From the NCBI GenBank assembly GCA_046339595.1, contig JBKDUF010000065.1, positions 12,707-76,706 of the forward strand: a DNA stretch of 64,000 nucleotides, written 5' to 3'. This document shows positions 1-7,694 of the stretch, piece by piece. A program made the translations under genes and the position numbers. How positions within the stretch are numbered: the stretch's first letter is position 1; every line of letters starts with the position of its first letter. The notes beneath the pieces are model-generated. The model was not told the origin of the DNA. It did no database searches and saw nothing but the letters and a program-made list of their open reading frames with translations. Source of the stretch: Ga0077527 sp021300125 (lineage in GTDB: Bacteria > Pseudomonadota > Gammaproteobacteria > Burkholderiales > SG8-41).

Positions 1-596
1 GCCGCCAGTTCGCGCTCGTCCATGCCGGGACGGGTGCCGGCGACCAGCGCGCGCATGCCGGCATCCGACAGCGCGGCGCCGATGCGCAGCCAGTCGATTT
101 CCTCGGCCGACTTGCGCATGCGCAGCTGGGTATATTCAGCGTCGAGCAGCACCAGATCGAATGCCGCCTCCAGCTTGCGGCACTTGGACAGCACCAGCGG
201 GCCGATCAGGCCGACGCGTTTCGCGCCGCGGCGCTGCAATTCCGCGATGGTGAGCTCGATGCCGCGGTGCTTACCCCAGCGCACTTCAACATCCTGCGCA
301 ATGCGCCGCGCCAGCGGCACATGGTTGTGCCACTCCATGTGCATGACCATGCGCTCGCCGGGGCGGAACACGACATAGGCCTCGGCAGTGCCCGGCCAGC
401 CGGTGATCCACTGCGGCGCGTTGCCGGCGCGGTGATCGGTCACCACCAGCAGGTGGTCGCAGCCGTGCTTGTCCATGGCCGCCGCAAGTGCGGCGTGGCG
501 CCGTGCATATTCGGCATCCGAGAAGCGCGGGTACTCCTGCGCAAGGATGGCCTGCTGGCGCGGTTCGAGCCGCAGCCCGTTTGCGGTGTTGCCCAA
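1..596 (-). CDS. M24-family (creatinase/Xaa-Pro peptidase-like) protein, C-terminus beyond left edge
   Basis: About 198 codons are visible on the minus strand, running off the left edge. The frame opens with a TTG (complement of 594-596) preceded by GGAGA at suitable spacing; no in-frame ATG explains the N-terminus. The visible part resembles the creatinase-type N-terminal domain of M24 enzymes: an Asp-Glu-Tyr-rich start, a 'DHLLVVTDHRAGNAPQW' stretch, a 'MEWHNH' segment, then the linker 'MRKSAEEIDWLRIGAALSDA' that leads into the pita-bread domain. The catalytic domain lies outside the window, so metal ligands cannot be judged. A strong terminator ends just upstream of its ribosome-binding site. 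Function is probably hydrolysis of a small amide or peptide linked to the adjacent Bug receptor, by inference only. Confidence 0.75.
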   Translation of the reverse strand, partial: MGNTANGLRLEPRQQAILAQEYPRFSDAEYARRHAALAAAMDKHGCDHLLVVTDHRAGNAPQWITGWPGTAEAYVVFRPGERMVMHMEWHNHVPLARRIAQDVEVRWGKHRGIELTIAELQRRGAKRVGLIGPLVLSKCRKLEAAFDLVLLDAEYTQLRMRKSAEEIDWLRIGAALSDAGMRALVAGTRPGMDERELA

Positions 597-608
597 TTCG
601 GAATCTCC

Positions 609-642
609 AAAAAAACGGGCGGCGCCGGAATCGCGCCGCCCG
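609..642 (-). terminator. Rho-independent terminator after the first Bug gene
   Basis: A perfect 10-bp stem (616-625 with 633-642, arms CGGGCGGCGC/GCGCCGCCCG) and a 7-nt loop are followed, in the minus direction, by seven U residues (609-615). It lies 20 bp after the stop of the receptor gene ending at 662 and immediately before the Shine-Dalgarno sequence of the TTG-started M24 gene. Confidence 0.9.
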
Positions 643-661
643 CGATACCCGGGGGGTGTGC

Positions 662-1624
662 CTACTGCGGTTTGATGCCCGCCGCCTTCATCACCGTCGC
701 GTTGGAAACGATTTCCTCGCGCACGAACTTGGCGAACTGCGCCGGCGTCATCTCCATGGGTTCGTTGCCGAGGCTGGTGAGCCTCGCCTTCACTGCCGCG
801 TCATTGCCCGCCGCCCGGATCGACGCCGCCACCCGGTTGATGATCGGCGCCGGCACGCCGGTGGGCGCCCACACGCCGAACCACAGCGAGAAATCGAAGC
901 CCGGCACGCCCGACTCGGCGATGGTGGGCACGTTGGGCAGCACGCTGCTGCGCTTGAGGGTGCTCACCGCAATGGCGCGGATCTTGCCAGCCTGCAACTG
1001 GGCCTGCATCGTCGACACCGGCGCGAAGTAGAACTCGACGCGACCGCCGACCACATCACCCAGCGCCTCGGCCGAGCCCTTGTACGGGACATGGGTCATG
1101 TCCACCTTGGCCATCAGCTTGAACTTTTCGAGGTTCAGGTGGGTGCCGGCACCGACGCCGGCAGAGGCGAAGTTGAGCGCGCCGGGCCTGGCCATCGCCG
1201 CCTTGAGCACATCCTGTACCGTGTTAAACGGCGTGCTGGGATGGGTCACCAGCACATTGGGCTGCTGTGCCAGCGGCGCGATCTCGACGAAGTCCTTCAG
1301 CGTGTCAAAGGGCAGCTTCGAATACAGCGTGGGATTGACCGTGTGCCCCGAGGAATGCATCAGCAGCGTGTAACCGTCCGGCGTGGCGCGCGCCGCAATC
1401 GCGGCGGCGATGGTGCCCCCCGCACCGGGACGGTTGTCGGCGATCACCTGATGGCCCCACGTTTCCGTGAGCTTGGTGGTATACAGCCGGCCGACGATGT
1501 CGGTGGCGCTGCCCGGCGGGAAAGCCACGATGAAGCGCACCGGCTTGGTCGGGAAATCGGCCGCGTGCAGCGGTGCTGCCAGGGCCACGCTCGCCGAAAT
1601 CAATAACTTTTTGATTTTATTCAT
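662..1624 (-). CDS. Bug-family tripartite tricarboxylate transporter receptor (TctC-like)
   Basis: A 320-residue periplasmic solute-binding protein. Residues 1-21 form a Sec signal peptide (MNKIKK, then a hydrophobic core ending in HAADFP). The Bug signature follows: 'PTKPVRFIVAFPPGSATDIV', 'DNRPGAGG', 'PDGYTLL' and 'VPYKGSAEALGDVVGG'. The family length is about 320, so the gene is intact. No TctA/TctB membrane genes lie nearby; such orphan receptors are common in Burkholderiales. The ligand is unknown, with carboxylates typical. The first codons are AT-rich and coincide with a copy of the dispersed motif. The neighbouring dehydrogenase and M24 genes suggest uptake of an organic acid or amide. 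Confidence 0.93.
   Translation of the reverse strand: MNKIKKLLISASVALAAPLHAADFPTKPVRFIVAFPPGSATDIVGRLYTTKLTETWGHQVIADNRPGAGGTIAAAIAARATPDGYTLLMHSSGHTVNPTLYSKLPFDTLKDFVEIAPLAQQPNVLVTHPSTPFNTVQDVLKAAMARPGALNFASAGVGAGTHLNLEKFKLMAKVDMTHVPYKGSAEALGDVVGGRVEFYFAPVSTMQAQLQAGKIRAIAVSTLKRSSVLPNVPTIAESGVPGFDFSLWFGVWAPTGVPAPIINRVAASIRAAGNDAAVKARLTSLGNEPMEMTPAQFAKFVREEIVSNATVMKAAGIKPQ
1605..1623 (-). repeat. AT-rich motif copy at the start codon of the Bug gene
   Basis: TGAATAAAATCAAAAAGTT on the minus strand matches the consensus TCAATTAAAWCAAYRRSTT at 16 of 19 positions. It overlaps the ATG and codes for the Lys/Ile-rich start of the signal peptide, so chance composition is a possible explanation for this copy. 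Confidence 0.4.
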
Positions 1625-1651
1625 TATTTTTCTCCTCCTTCGGCATCGGGA

Positions 1652-2575
1652 TCAGAGTCCGTCGCCAATATCCACATTCTCGGACTTCAACTCGATGCCC
1701 GAGGCCTTCGCCTGCAGCAGCAGCAGTTGCGAGAAGTCCTGATCATAACCGTGGCCGATGAGGGTCTGCACCATGTCTCGCGTGACGCTGGTGGTCGGCA
1801 TCGGCACGCCGTGGTTGCGGCCGGCAGCCAGGCCGAGGTCAATGTCCTTCCGCAGCAGCTCCGGCGTGAAGGTGACGTGGAAATCGAGGTTCGACAGCGC
1901 CGGGGTCTTGTAGGCGGTGAACATCGAGCCCATCACGCTCTTGTTGAGGAAGTCGAGGAAGGCGTGGCGCTTCATGCCGGTCTTTTCGGCGAGCACGGTG
2001 ATCTCGCACAGGTTCTGGATCACCACACCGAGCATCACGTTGTGGCAGATCTTGGCGATGCGCGAGAGTTCGCCGTCGCCGACATAGGACACGCCGCGGC
2101 CGATGGCCTCAAGGTACGGGCTCACCGCATCGAAGGCCCCCTGCGGGCCGGAGGCGACCACGGTCAGCTTGCCCGCCTTGATCACCTTCGCATTGCCCGA
2201 CACCGGCGCCGCCAGCAGCTGGATGCCTTTTTCGCCGAGCTTGGCGCGGATCTCGGCGGATTCCTCGAGCGAGATCGAGGTGCTGTCGACGATGATCTTC
2301 GGCTTGCCGCCGGCCGACATCACGCCATTCGGTCCGAACAGCACTTCCTTCACGTCCTTTCCGGTGGACACCATCGTGAACACGATGTCGCAGCCGGCCA
2401 GATCGGTCAGTTTGTCGGCGACTTTGGCGCCCGACTTCGCCAGCGGCTCGGCCTTGGACTTGGTGCGGTTCCATACGGTGATGTCACAGCCGGCCTTGGC
2501 CAGACGCTCCGCCATCGCATAGCCCATGCGACCAATGCCGATCCAGCCCAGTTTGTGTTTTTTCATGTCAGCCAT
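1652..2575 (-). CDS. NAD(P)-dependent 3-hydroxyisobutyrate dehydrogenase-family oxidoreductase
   Basis: A 307-residue beta-hydroxyacid dehydrogenase. The N-terminal Rossmann motif is 'GWIGIGRMGYAMAERL' (residues 10-25). The substrate-binding 'DSTSISLEES' and 'AAPVSGN' segments follow, and 'IAKICHNVMLG' supplies the catalytic Lys and Asn (family pattern K-x3-N). The length equals the family norm. The reaction would be NAD(P)-linked oxidation of a 3-hydroxy acid or reduction of the semialdehyde. It is transcribed between the E2 gene and the Bug receptor, which suggests a role in breakdown of the imported compound. The start has AAGGA 6 nt upstream. Exact substrate is not deducible. Confidence 0.9.
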   Translation of the reverse strand: MADMKKHKLGWIGIGRMGYAMAERLAKAGCDITVWNRTKSKAEPLAKSGAKVADKLTDLAGCDIVFTMVSTGKDVKEVLFGPNGVMSAGGKPKIIVDSTSISLEESAEIRAKLGEKGIQLLAAPVSGNAKVIKAGKLTVVASGPQGAFDAVSPYLEAIGRGVSYVGDGELSRIAKICHNVMLGVVIQNLCEITVLAEKTGMKRHAFLDFLNKSVMGSMFTAYKTPALSNLDFHVTFTPELLRKDIDLGLAAGRNHGVPMPTTSVTRDMVQTLIGHGYDQDFSQLLLLQAKASGIELKSENVDIGDGL

Positions 2576-2609
2576 GTTGTTTCCTTAGATGAAAAGTTCA
2601 AAATCAATG

Positions 2610-2705
2610 TACAGGATGGACAGGATGTTCAGGATGAAACCCGGCACATATGCAAATACGTGCGCGTGTTTTTTTATCCTGTAAATCCTGCCCATCCTGT
2701 TAATT
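2610..2705. repeat. Inverted array of ACAGGAT-type short repeats
   Basis: The left arm has three ~9-nt units ending in AGGAT (acaggat/ggacaggat/gttcaggat). The right arm has the complementary units ending in ATCCTG. About 45 nt separate them, so the transcript could fold into a long imperfect hairpin. It fills the gap between the E2 gene and the dehydrogenase gene. Similar arrays lie at 4022, 48078 and 56172. Confidence 0.85.
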
Positions 2706-2717
2706 CGTAATTCGCTT

Positions 2718-3977
2718 TCAAGCCTCCAGCGCCTGCACCCAGTTGCGGGATTCGATCGCGTTCTTCACTTCTGCCAGGAATGAGGCGGAGTACGAGCCGT
2801 CCACCGCGCGGTGGTCGAAACTCTGCGCCAGCACGCCAACCCGCCGGATGGCGATGGCGTCACCGCCGGCGGACTCGATCACCACCGGCTTCTTGCGGAT
2901 GCCGTCGGCCGAGAGGATCGCCACCTGCGGCTGGTTGATGATCGGAGCGGTGATGACCGTGCCGAAGGCGCCGTTGTTGGTGATGGTGTAGGTGCCCTCG
3001 GTCATCTCGTCCGGGCGCAGCTTTCCGGCGCGCGCCCGCGTGGCGAGGTCGTTGATCTCGCGCGCGATCTGCGGCAGCGACTTTGCCGGCACATCCTTCA
3101 GCACCGGCACCACCAGCCCATCGAAATTCAGATCGACCGCAATGCCGATGTTGATGCGGCGGTGCAGGGTCAGGCCGTCGCCGGCAAGGCTCGCGTTGAG
3201 CTTGGGAAACTTGCCCAGCGCGATCGACACCGCGCGCACGATGAACGGCAGGTAGGTCAGTGAGAATCCCTCGCGCGCCTTCCACGCCTTGCCGTGGGCG
3301 GCACGCGCCTCGTCCACCTTCAGGAAATCGGCCTCCACCAGCTGCAGCACATGCGGCGCGGCCTGCCAGGATTTTGCGGTGTTTTCCGCAACGCGCCGGC
3401 GCACCGGATTGAAGGCCACGGACTGGCCGGCCTGGGCGGGTGCAGGGGCAGGGGCCGATGCCGGCATCGGCCTTGCGGCGGGCGCGGCGCCAGCCCCGCG
3501 GCCGGCGATGAACGCGGTGACATCCTCGCGGGTGATGCGCCCGTCACGGCCGGTGCCGGTGATGTCTGCAGGGTTGAGACTGTGTTCGGCCACCAGCCGG
3601 CGCACCACCGGCGACAGCCGTTGCGCGGGATCGATGCGCGAGCGCCGCGGCAGTGCTGCACCCGGCGCCACGGCTGCCTGTGCTGCGGCTGCTGGTGTTG
3701 CCTCCGGTGCCGCCGCCTTCGCCACCGGTGCTGCCTGTGCCCCGCCGGCTTCACGGATCACCGCCAGTGTCGCGCCCACCTTGGCCACCACCCCTTCGGC
3801 GACCACGATCTCGGCGATGACGCCGGCCACCGGCGACGGGATCTCGGTGCTGACCTTGTCGGTCTCGACATCGAACAGGGTCTCGTCGGCCTTCACGCTG
3901 TCGCCGACCTTCTTGTACCACTTGGTGACGGTGCCTTCGGCGACGGTCTCGCCCAGCTGCGGCATGATCACATTCAT
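2718..3977 (-). CDS. Dihydrolipoyl acyltransferase (E2) of a 2-oxo acid dehydrogenase complex
   Basis: A 419-residue E2 subunit. The lipoyl domain spans residues 1-75 with lipoylated Lys in 'FDVETDKVSTEI'. An Ala/Pro-rich linker is followed by a peripheral-subunit-binding domain ('SPVVRRLVAEHSL...GTGRDGRITREDV', about 120-160), a second Ala/Pro linker, and the catalytic acyltransferase domain ending in 'QSFDHRAVDG' with the active-site His and Asp. It transfers the acyl group from E1 to CoA. The first two subunits are encoded upstream in the same direction, with repeat arrays in the gaps. No E3 gene is visible, so lipoamide dehydrogenase must come from elsewhere. Substrate could be acetoin, branched-chain or another 2-oxo acid. 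Confidence 0.93.
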   Translation of the reverse strand: MNVIMPQLGETVAEGTVTKWYKKVGDSVKADETLFDVETDKVSTEIPSPVAGVIAEIVVAEGVVAKVGATLAVIREAGGAQAAPVAKAAAPEATPAAAAQAAVAPGAALPRRSRIDPAQRLSPVVRRLVAEHSLNPADITGTGRDGRITREDVTAFIAGRGAGAAPAARPMPASAPAPAPAQAGQSVAFNPVRRRVAENTAKSWQAAPHVLQLVEADFLKVDEARAAHGKAWKAREGFSLTYLPFIVRAVSIALGKFPKLNASLAGDGLTLHRRINIGIAVDLNFDGLVVPVLKDVPAKSLPQIAREINDLATRARAGKLRPDEMTEGTYTITNNGAFGTVITAPIINQPQVAILSADGIRKKPVVIESAGGDAIAIRRVGVLAQSFDHRAVDGSYSASFLAEVKNAIESRNWVQALEA

Positions 3978-4021
3978 TTACCGCTCCTGAAATACATGAT
4001 GACCACCAAGAATCAAAAACG

Positions 4022-4126
4022 AATTAACAGGATGTTCAGGATAGTCAGGATTAACAACGAACCCGAACCCAGCAGTCATGCAAAGTCCTGGTTTTATCCT
4101 GCTCATCCTGCTCATCCTGTTAATTG
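4022..4126. repeat. Inverted array of ACAGGAT-type short repeats
   Basis: The left arm reads (aac)aggat/gttcaggat/agtcaggat and the right arm atcctg/ctcatcctg/ctcatcctg, separated by about 55 nt. It lies between the E1 beta and E2 genes and is of the same family as the array at 2610. Confidence 0.85.
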
Positions 4127-4136
4127 ATATTGTTGT

Positions 4137-5114
4137 TCAGTCAATCTTTTCCACGATCTCGCGCACGATGCGCTCGACCGAGGGAATCGTCGCATCCTCC
4201 AGCCGGTCGGCCGAGGGCAGCGGAATGTGCGGCGTGGTGATGCGGATGATCGGGCCGTCAAGTTCCCAGAAACACTCGTCGGCGATGATCGACGCGATCT
4301 CGGCACCCCATCCGCAGAGCCGCGGGTTTTCCTCGACGGTGACCAGGCGGCCGGTCGCCGCCACCTCGGCGAGGATGGTCACGGTGTCCAGCGGCACCAG
4401 CGAACGCACATCCACCACCGTGCAGGAAATGCCGTGTTCCTTTTCAAGGATCTCGGCCGCGGCCAGCGCGCGGTGCACCATCAGCGCCAGCGCGACGATG
4501 GTGCAGTCCTTGCCCCGGCGCAGCACGCGTGCCTTGCCCAGTTCATCGACCAGCTCGCCCTCGGGCACCTCGCCCTTCATCGGATACAGCGACTTCTGCT
4601 CGAACACGATCACCGGATCGGGATCGCGCACCGCGGCGGCGATCAGGCCCTTGACGTCGGCGGGGAACGCCGGCGCCACGACCTTGATGCCGGGAATCAT
4701 CATCGCCCAGTTCTCCACCGACTGCGAATGCTGGGCGCCGAAGCGCGAGCCCGCGCCGTTGGCGGTGCGGATCACCAGCGGCACTTCCACCTGGCCGTTG
4801 GTCATGTAGCGCGACTTGGCGATCTCGTTGGCGACAATGTCCCAGCACACGGCGAGAAAGTCGGAGAACATGATCTCGGCAATCGGGCGCAGGCCGGTCA
4901 TCGCCGCGCCCATCGCAGCGCCGAGGATGGCCTGTTCCGAAATCGGCGTGTCACGCACGCGCTTCGGACCGAACTGGTCCAGCAGGCCCACGGTGGCCTT
5001 GAACACGCCGCCGGCGGCGGCAATGTCCTCGCCGAGGAAGACCACGCGCTCGTCGCGCGCCATTTCCTGAGCGATGCCGGCGGCAACCGCGTCGCGGTAG
5101 GTCAGTTCCGCCAT
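4137..5114 (-). CDS. 2-oxo acid dehydrogenase E1 component, beta subunit
   Basis: A 325-residue transketolase-like beta subunit. The ATG at 5114 (MAELTYRDA) was chosen over an upstream in-frame ATG at 5135 because it has a G-rich Shine-Dalgarno and gives the usual length. Family features are 'LGEDIAAAGGVFKAT', 'DTPISEQAILGAAMGAA', 'RTANGAGSRFGAQHSQ', 'FEQKSLYPMKGEVP' and the C-terminal 'PLPSADRLE'. It pairs with the alpha subunit to bind thiamine diphosphate and decarboxylate a 2-oxo acid. It overlaps the end of the alpha gene by 13 bp, which suggests translational coupling. Confidence 0.93.
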   Translation of the reverse strand: MAELTYRDAVAAGIAQEMARDERVVFLGEDIAAAGGVFKATVGLLDQFGPKRVRDTPISEQAILGAAMGAAMTGLRPIAEIMFSDFLAVCWDIVANEIAKSRYMTNGQVEVPLVIRTANGAGSRFGAQHSQSVENWAMMIPGIKVVAPAFPADVKGLIAAAVRDPDPVIVFEQKSLYPMKGEVPEGELVDELGKARVLRRGKDCTIVALALMVHRALAAAEILEKEHGISCTVVDVRSLVPLDTVTILAEVAATGRLVTVEENPRLCGWGAEIASIIADECFWELDGPIIRITTPHIPLPSADRLEDATIPSVERIVREIVEKID

Positions 5115-6127
5115 GCTGCACCCCCATCCGCCCACACATGCTGCTCGATGCCGTCCAGCGACGGCGGCGGCGAAGCCTTCGCCGTCTCGGTCGCCTCATT
5201 GACCTGTTGCATCACGTCGTCCTCGATGTCGTTCAGCGTGGCCTCGACGATGCCGAGGCCGAGCAGCCGTTCTCGGTAGATCTTGATCGGATCGCGCTCC
5301 AGCCATTTCTCCAGCTCGCCTTCCGGGCGGTATTTCGCCGGGTCGGCGCGCGAATGGCCGGAATGGCGGTAAGTCATGCACTCGATCAGCGCCGGCCCGC
5401 CGCCCTGGCGTGCGCGGGCCATGTATTTCGTCGCGGTGCGGTACACCGCGTCGGCATCGTTGCCGTCAACCACGACCTTCTCCAGCCCGTAGGCTGCCGC
5501 GCGGTCCGCCGCCGGATGCTCGACCGCGGTGACGGTGTGGATCGGCGTGTACTCCATGTACAGGTTGTTCTCGCAGACGAAGATCACCGGCAGCTTCCAC
5601 ACCACCGCGAAGTTCAGCGCCTCATGGAAGGCGCCGATGTTGGTGGTGCCGTCACCGAAGAAACACACCGCCACCTGCTCGGTGCCGCGGTACTGCGCGC
5701 TCCAGGCCGCCCCCGCCGCCACCGGCAGGTGCGCACCGATGATCGCGTAGGAACCCATCGCGCCTTTGGACACGTCGGTCAGGTGCATCGAGCCGCCCTT
5801 GCCGCCCAAGAGGCCGCACTCGCGGCCCATCAGCTCGCCGAGCACGCCGCTCATCGAGGCGCCGCGCGCCAGCGTGTGGGCATGGCCGCGGTAGGTGCAG
5901 AAGGTCCAGTCATCGGGGCGCATCGCCACGCCGAAGGCGGCAGCGATGGCTTCCTGGCCCAGCGACAGGTGGCTGGTGCCCTTGATCAGGTTCTGCAGGA
6001 ACAGGTCGTAGGCGCGCTTCTCGCAGAGCCGCAGCTCAAGCTGCATGCGAAACAGCTCGAGCCGGATGTCGCGGCCGATGTCGTCATCGGCGGGCGCGCC
6101 TTTCTTGCGTTTTGCTGTGCTATCCAA
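5102..6127 (-). CDS. 2-oxo acid dehydrogenase E1 component, alpha subunit (TPP-binding)
   Basis: A 341-residue alpha subunit. The thiamine-diphosphate/Mg motif is 'FFGDGTTNIGAFHEALNFA' followed by 'VCENNLY', and the conserved loop 'YRHSGHSRAD' lies near residue 260. 'CTYRGHAHTLARG' and 'GGKGGSMH' are typical of acetoin/pyruvate dehydrogenase alpha chains (AcoA/PdhA type). It is the first gene of the E1 alpha-E1 beta-E2-dehydrogenase-Bug series. Acetoin or a short 2-oxo acid is the likely substrate class, but the sequence does not settle it. Confidence 0.92.
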   Translation of the reverse strand: MDSTAKRKKGAPADDDIGRDIRLELFRMQLELRLCEKRAYDLFLQNLIKGTSHLSLGQEAIAAAFGVAMRPDDWTFCTYRGHAHTLARGASMSGVLGELMGRECGLLGGKGGSMHLTDVSKGAMGSYAIIGAHLPVAAGAAWSAQYRGTEQVAVCFFGDGTTNIGAFHEALNFAVVWKLPVIFVCENNLYMEYTPIHTVTAVEHPAADRAAAYGLEKVVVDGNDADAVYRTATKYMARARQGGGPALIECMTYRHSGHSRADPAKYRPEGELEKWLERDPIKIYRERLLGLGIVEATLNDIEDDVMQQVNEATETAKASPPPSLDGIEQHVWADGGAAWRN

Positions 6128-6156
6128 TGGAGATTCCTCAATTCAAAAACTTTTTT

Positions 6157-6254
6157 ACCGCCAGGACGCCAAGAGCGCCAAGAAGATCAAAACAAAGATT
6201 TTTAACTTTCAGCATTCAAGGTTTTCTTGGCGCTCTTGGCGCCTTGGCGGTGAA
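6157..6254. repeat. Inverted array of GGCGCCAAG-type short repeats
   Basis: The left arm has ~9-nt units (accgccagg/acgccaaga/gcgccaaga) and the right arm carries the complement (ttcttggcg/ctcttggcg/ccttggcggt), with about 45 nt between. Its design matches the ACAGGAT arrays but its unit sequence is unrelated. It lies between the M24 gene and the E1 alpha gene. Confidence 0.85.
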
Positions 6255-6259
6255 TGCCC

Positions 6260-7618
6260 TCAGTATTTATTCGCAATCGGCAGTTCCTGTGCCGGGAACA
6301 GCGTGATCACTTTCGCGCCATCCGGCGTCAGCACCACCTCTTCCTCGATGCGCGCGGCCGACACACCGTCCTTGGCCGGGCAGAAGGTCTCCACCGCGAA
6401 CACCATGCCGGCCTTCAGCTCGTACGGATCCTTGAACGAGTTCAGCCGCGAGATCAGCGGCCGTTCGTGCAGGCCGAGGCCGAGGCCGTGGCAGAAGTTC
6501 AGGCCGAAGGCCGCCATCTCGGTCTCGAAGCCGATGTCGGTGCACTTGGGGAAAGCGCGCGCCACCTCGTCGGTGGACACGCCGGGCTTCAGCATCGCGA
6601 TGGCGTCATCCATCCAGCGCCGCGCGCGCTTGTAGGCGTCGTGCTGGGCCGGGGTGGCACTGCCGACGGTGAAAGTGCGGTAGTAGCAGGTCTTGTAGCC
6701 CATGTACGACTGGATCAGGTCGAAATAGGCCTGGTCGCCCGGGCGGATCAGCCGGTCGGTGAAGTTGTGGGGATGCGGGCTGCAGCGCTCGCCGGCAATG
6801 GCATTCACCGCCTCCACGCAGTCCGAACCCATCTCGTAGAAACGCTTGGTGGCATGCGCGACGATCTCGCTCTCGCGGATGCCCGGCTTCAGCATTTCGT
6901 AGATGTCCTGGTAGACACCGTCGCCCATGGCCGCCGCCATGTTGAGCAGCGTGATCTCGTCGTAGCTCTTGATCTCGCGCGCGTCGAGCATCACCTGCTG
7001 GCCGTCCATCACCTTCAGGCCCAGCTTCTGCAGCGCGAACAGGAAAGGCGGCTCGACCACGTCGATGCCGATCGGCATGTCGGCCACACCCTCCTGCTTG
7101 AGGATGTCGTAGATCTCCTTGGCTGCCTGTTCGAACAGGCCGACCTTCGGCGACACCGCGCCGCGCAGGCCGGCGAGGCCGGGAATGGAATGGTTTTTCG
7201 GCAGCCACGGCGCATAGAGCTTGTGGTGGCGCACCGCGGAACCGAAGTCCCACACCCAGGGCTCGCCGTTGCCGGTGAGCAGGCACCAGCGGGTGAGCTT
7301 GTCGCGCGCCCACTCGCCGATCACCGTACTCGAGATGTAGCGCATGTTGATCTGGTCGAACACCAGCAGCGCGCCGAGCTTGGATTTTTTCAGCGCGTTG
7401 CGCGTGCGCGCGAGGCGGTACTCGTGCAGCCGGCGGAAATCGACGCGTTCTTCAAAGTCCACCTGCATGCGGCCCGGCGCCTGCAGCGGACGGTCCCAGC
7501 GATGGTTGGGATTCGCCGGATCGTAGAGACCGTCGGGCGCCGAAGACACCCGCTTCTTCGGATCGATGCCCGAAGCCTTGACCAGCTTCGGCTCGACTTT
7601 TTTCGGTTTCCGCGCCAT
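6260..7618 (-). CDS. M24-family pita-bread protein with an altered metal site
   Basis: A 452-residue protein with a creatinase-like N-terminal domain ('GALLVFDQINMRYISSTVIGEW') and a C-terminal pita-bread domain. The ATG at 7618 was chosen because GGAG lies 9 nt upstream. M24 metallopeptidases bind two metals through Asp, Asp, His, Glu, Glu. Here the first Asp is in 'FDLIQSYMGYKTCYYRTF' (about residue 300), but the second Asp position, 11 residues on, is Cys. The His ('FCHGLGLGLHE'), Glu ('VFAVETF') and Glu ('ARIEEEV') remain. General layout resembles DddP-like members that are not peptidases. The lone N-terminal fragment at the left edge is a relative. Substrate unknown. Confidence 0.85.
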   Translation of the reverse strand: MARKPKKVEPKLVKASGIDPKKRVSSAPDGLYDPANPNHRWDRPLQAPGRMQVDFEERVDFRRLHEYRLARTRNALKKSKLGALLVFDQINMRYISSTVIGEWARDKLTRWCLLTGNGEPWVWDFGSAVRHHKLYAPWLPKNHSIPGLAGLRGAVSPKVGLFEQAAKEIYDILKQEGVADMPIGIDVVEPPFLFALQKLGLKVMDGQQVMLDAREIKSYDEITLLNMAAAMGDGVYQDIYEMLKPGIRESEIVAHATKRFYEMGSDCVEAVNAIAGERCSPHPHNFTDRLIRPGDQAYFDLIQSYMGYKTCYYRTFTVGSATPAQHDAYKRARRWMDDAIAMLKPGVSTDEVARAFPKCTDIGFETEMAAFGLNFCHGLGLGLHERPLISRLNSFKDPYELKAGMVFAVETFCPAKDGVSAARIEEEVVLTPDGAKVITLFPAQELPIANKY

Positions 7619-7628
7619 CAAAATTTCT

Positions 7629-7647
7629 CCAATAAAATCAATTACTT
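7629..7647 (+). repeat. AT-rich motif copy
   Basis: CCAATAAAATCAATTACTT matches the consensus at 16 of 19 positions. It lies 11 bp upstream of the M24 start codon, between that gene and a Bug gene. Confidence 0.6.
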
Positions 7648-7694
7648 ATGAATAACGCTCATCTCTCATCAATCCGCGCGCATCACTGCAGCCC

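Noticed and set aside
2610..4126. CRISPR array
   Set aside because: Units are only about 9 nt, arms are inverted and no spacers of constant length exist; no cas genes are in the window.
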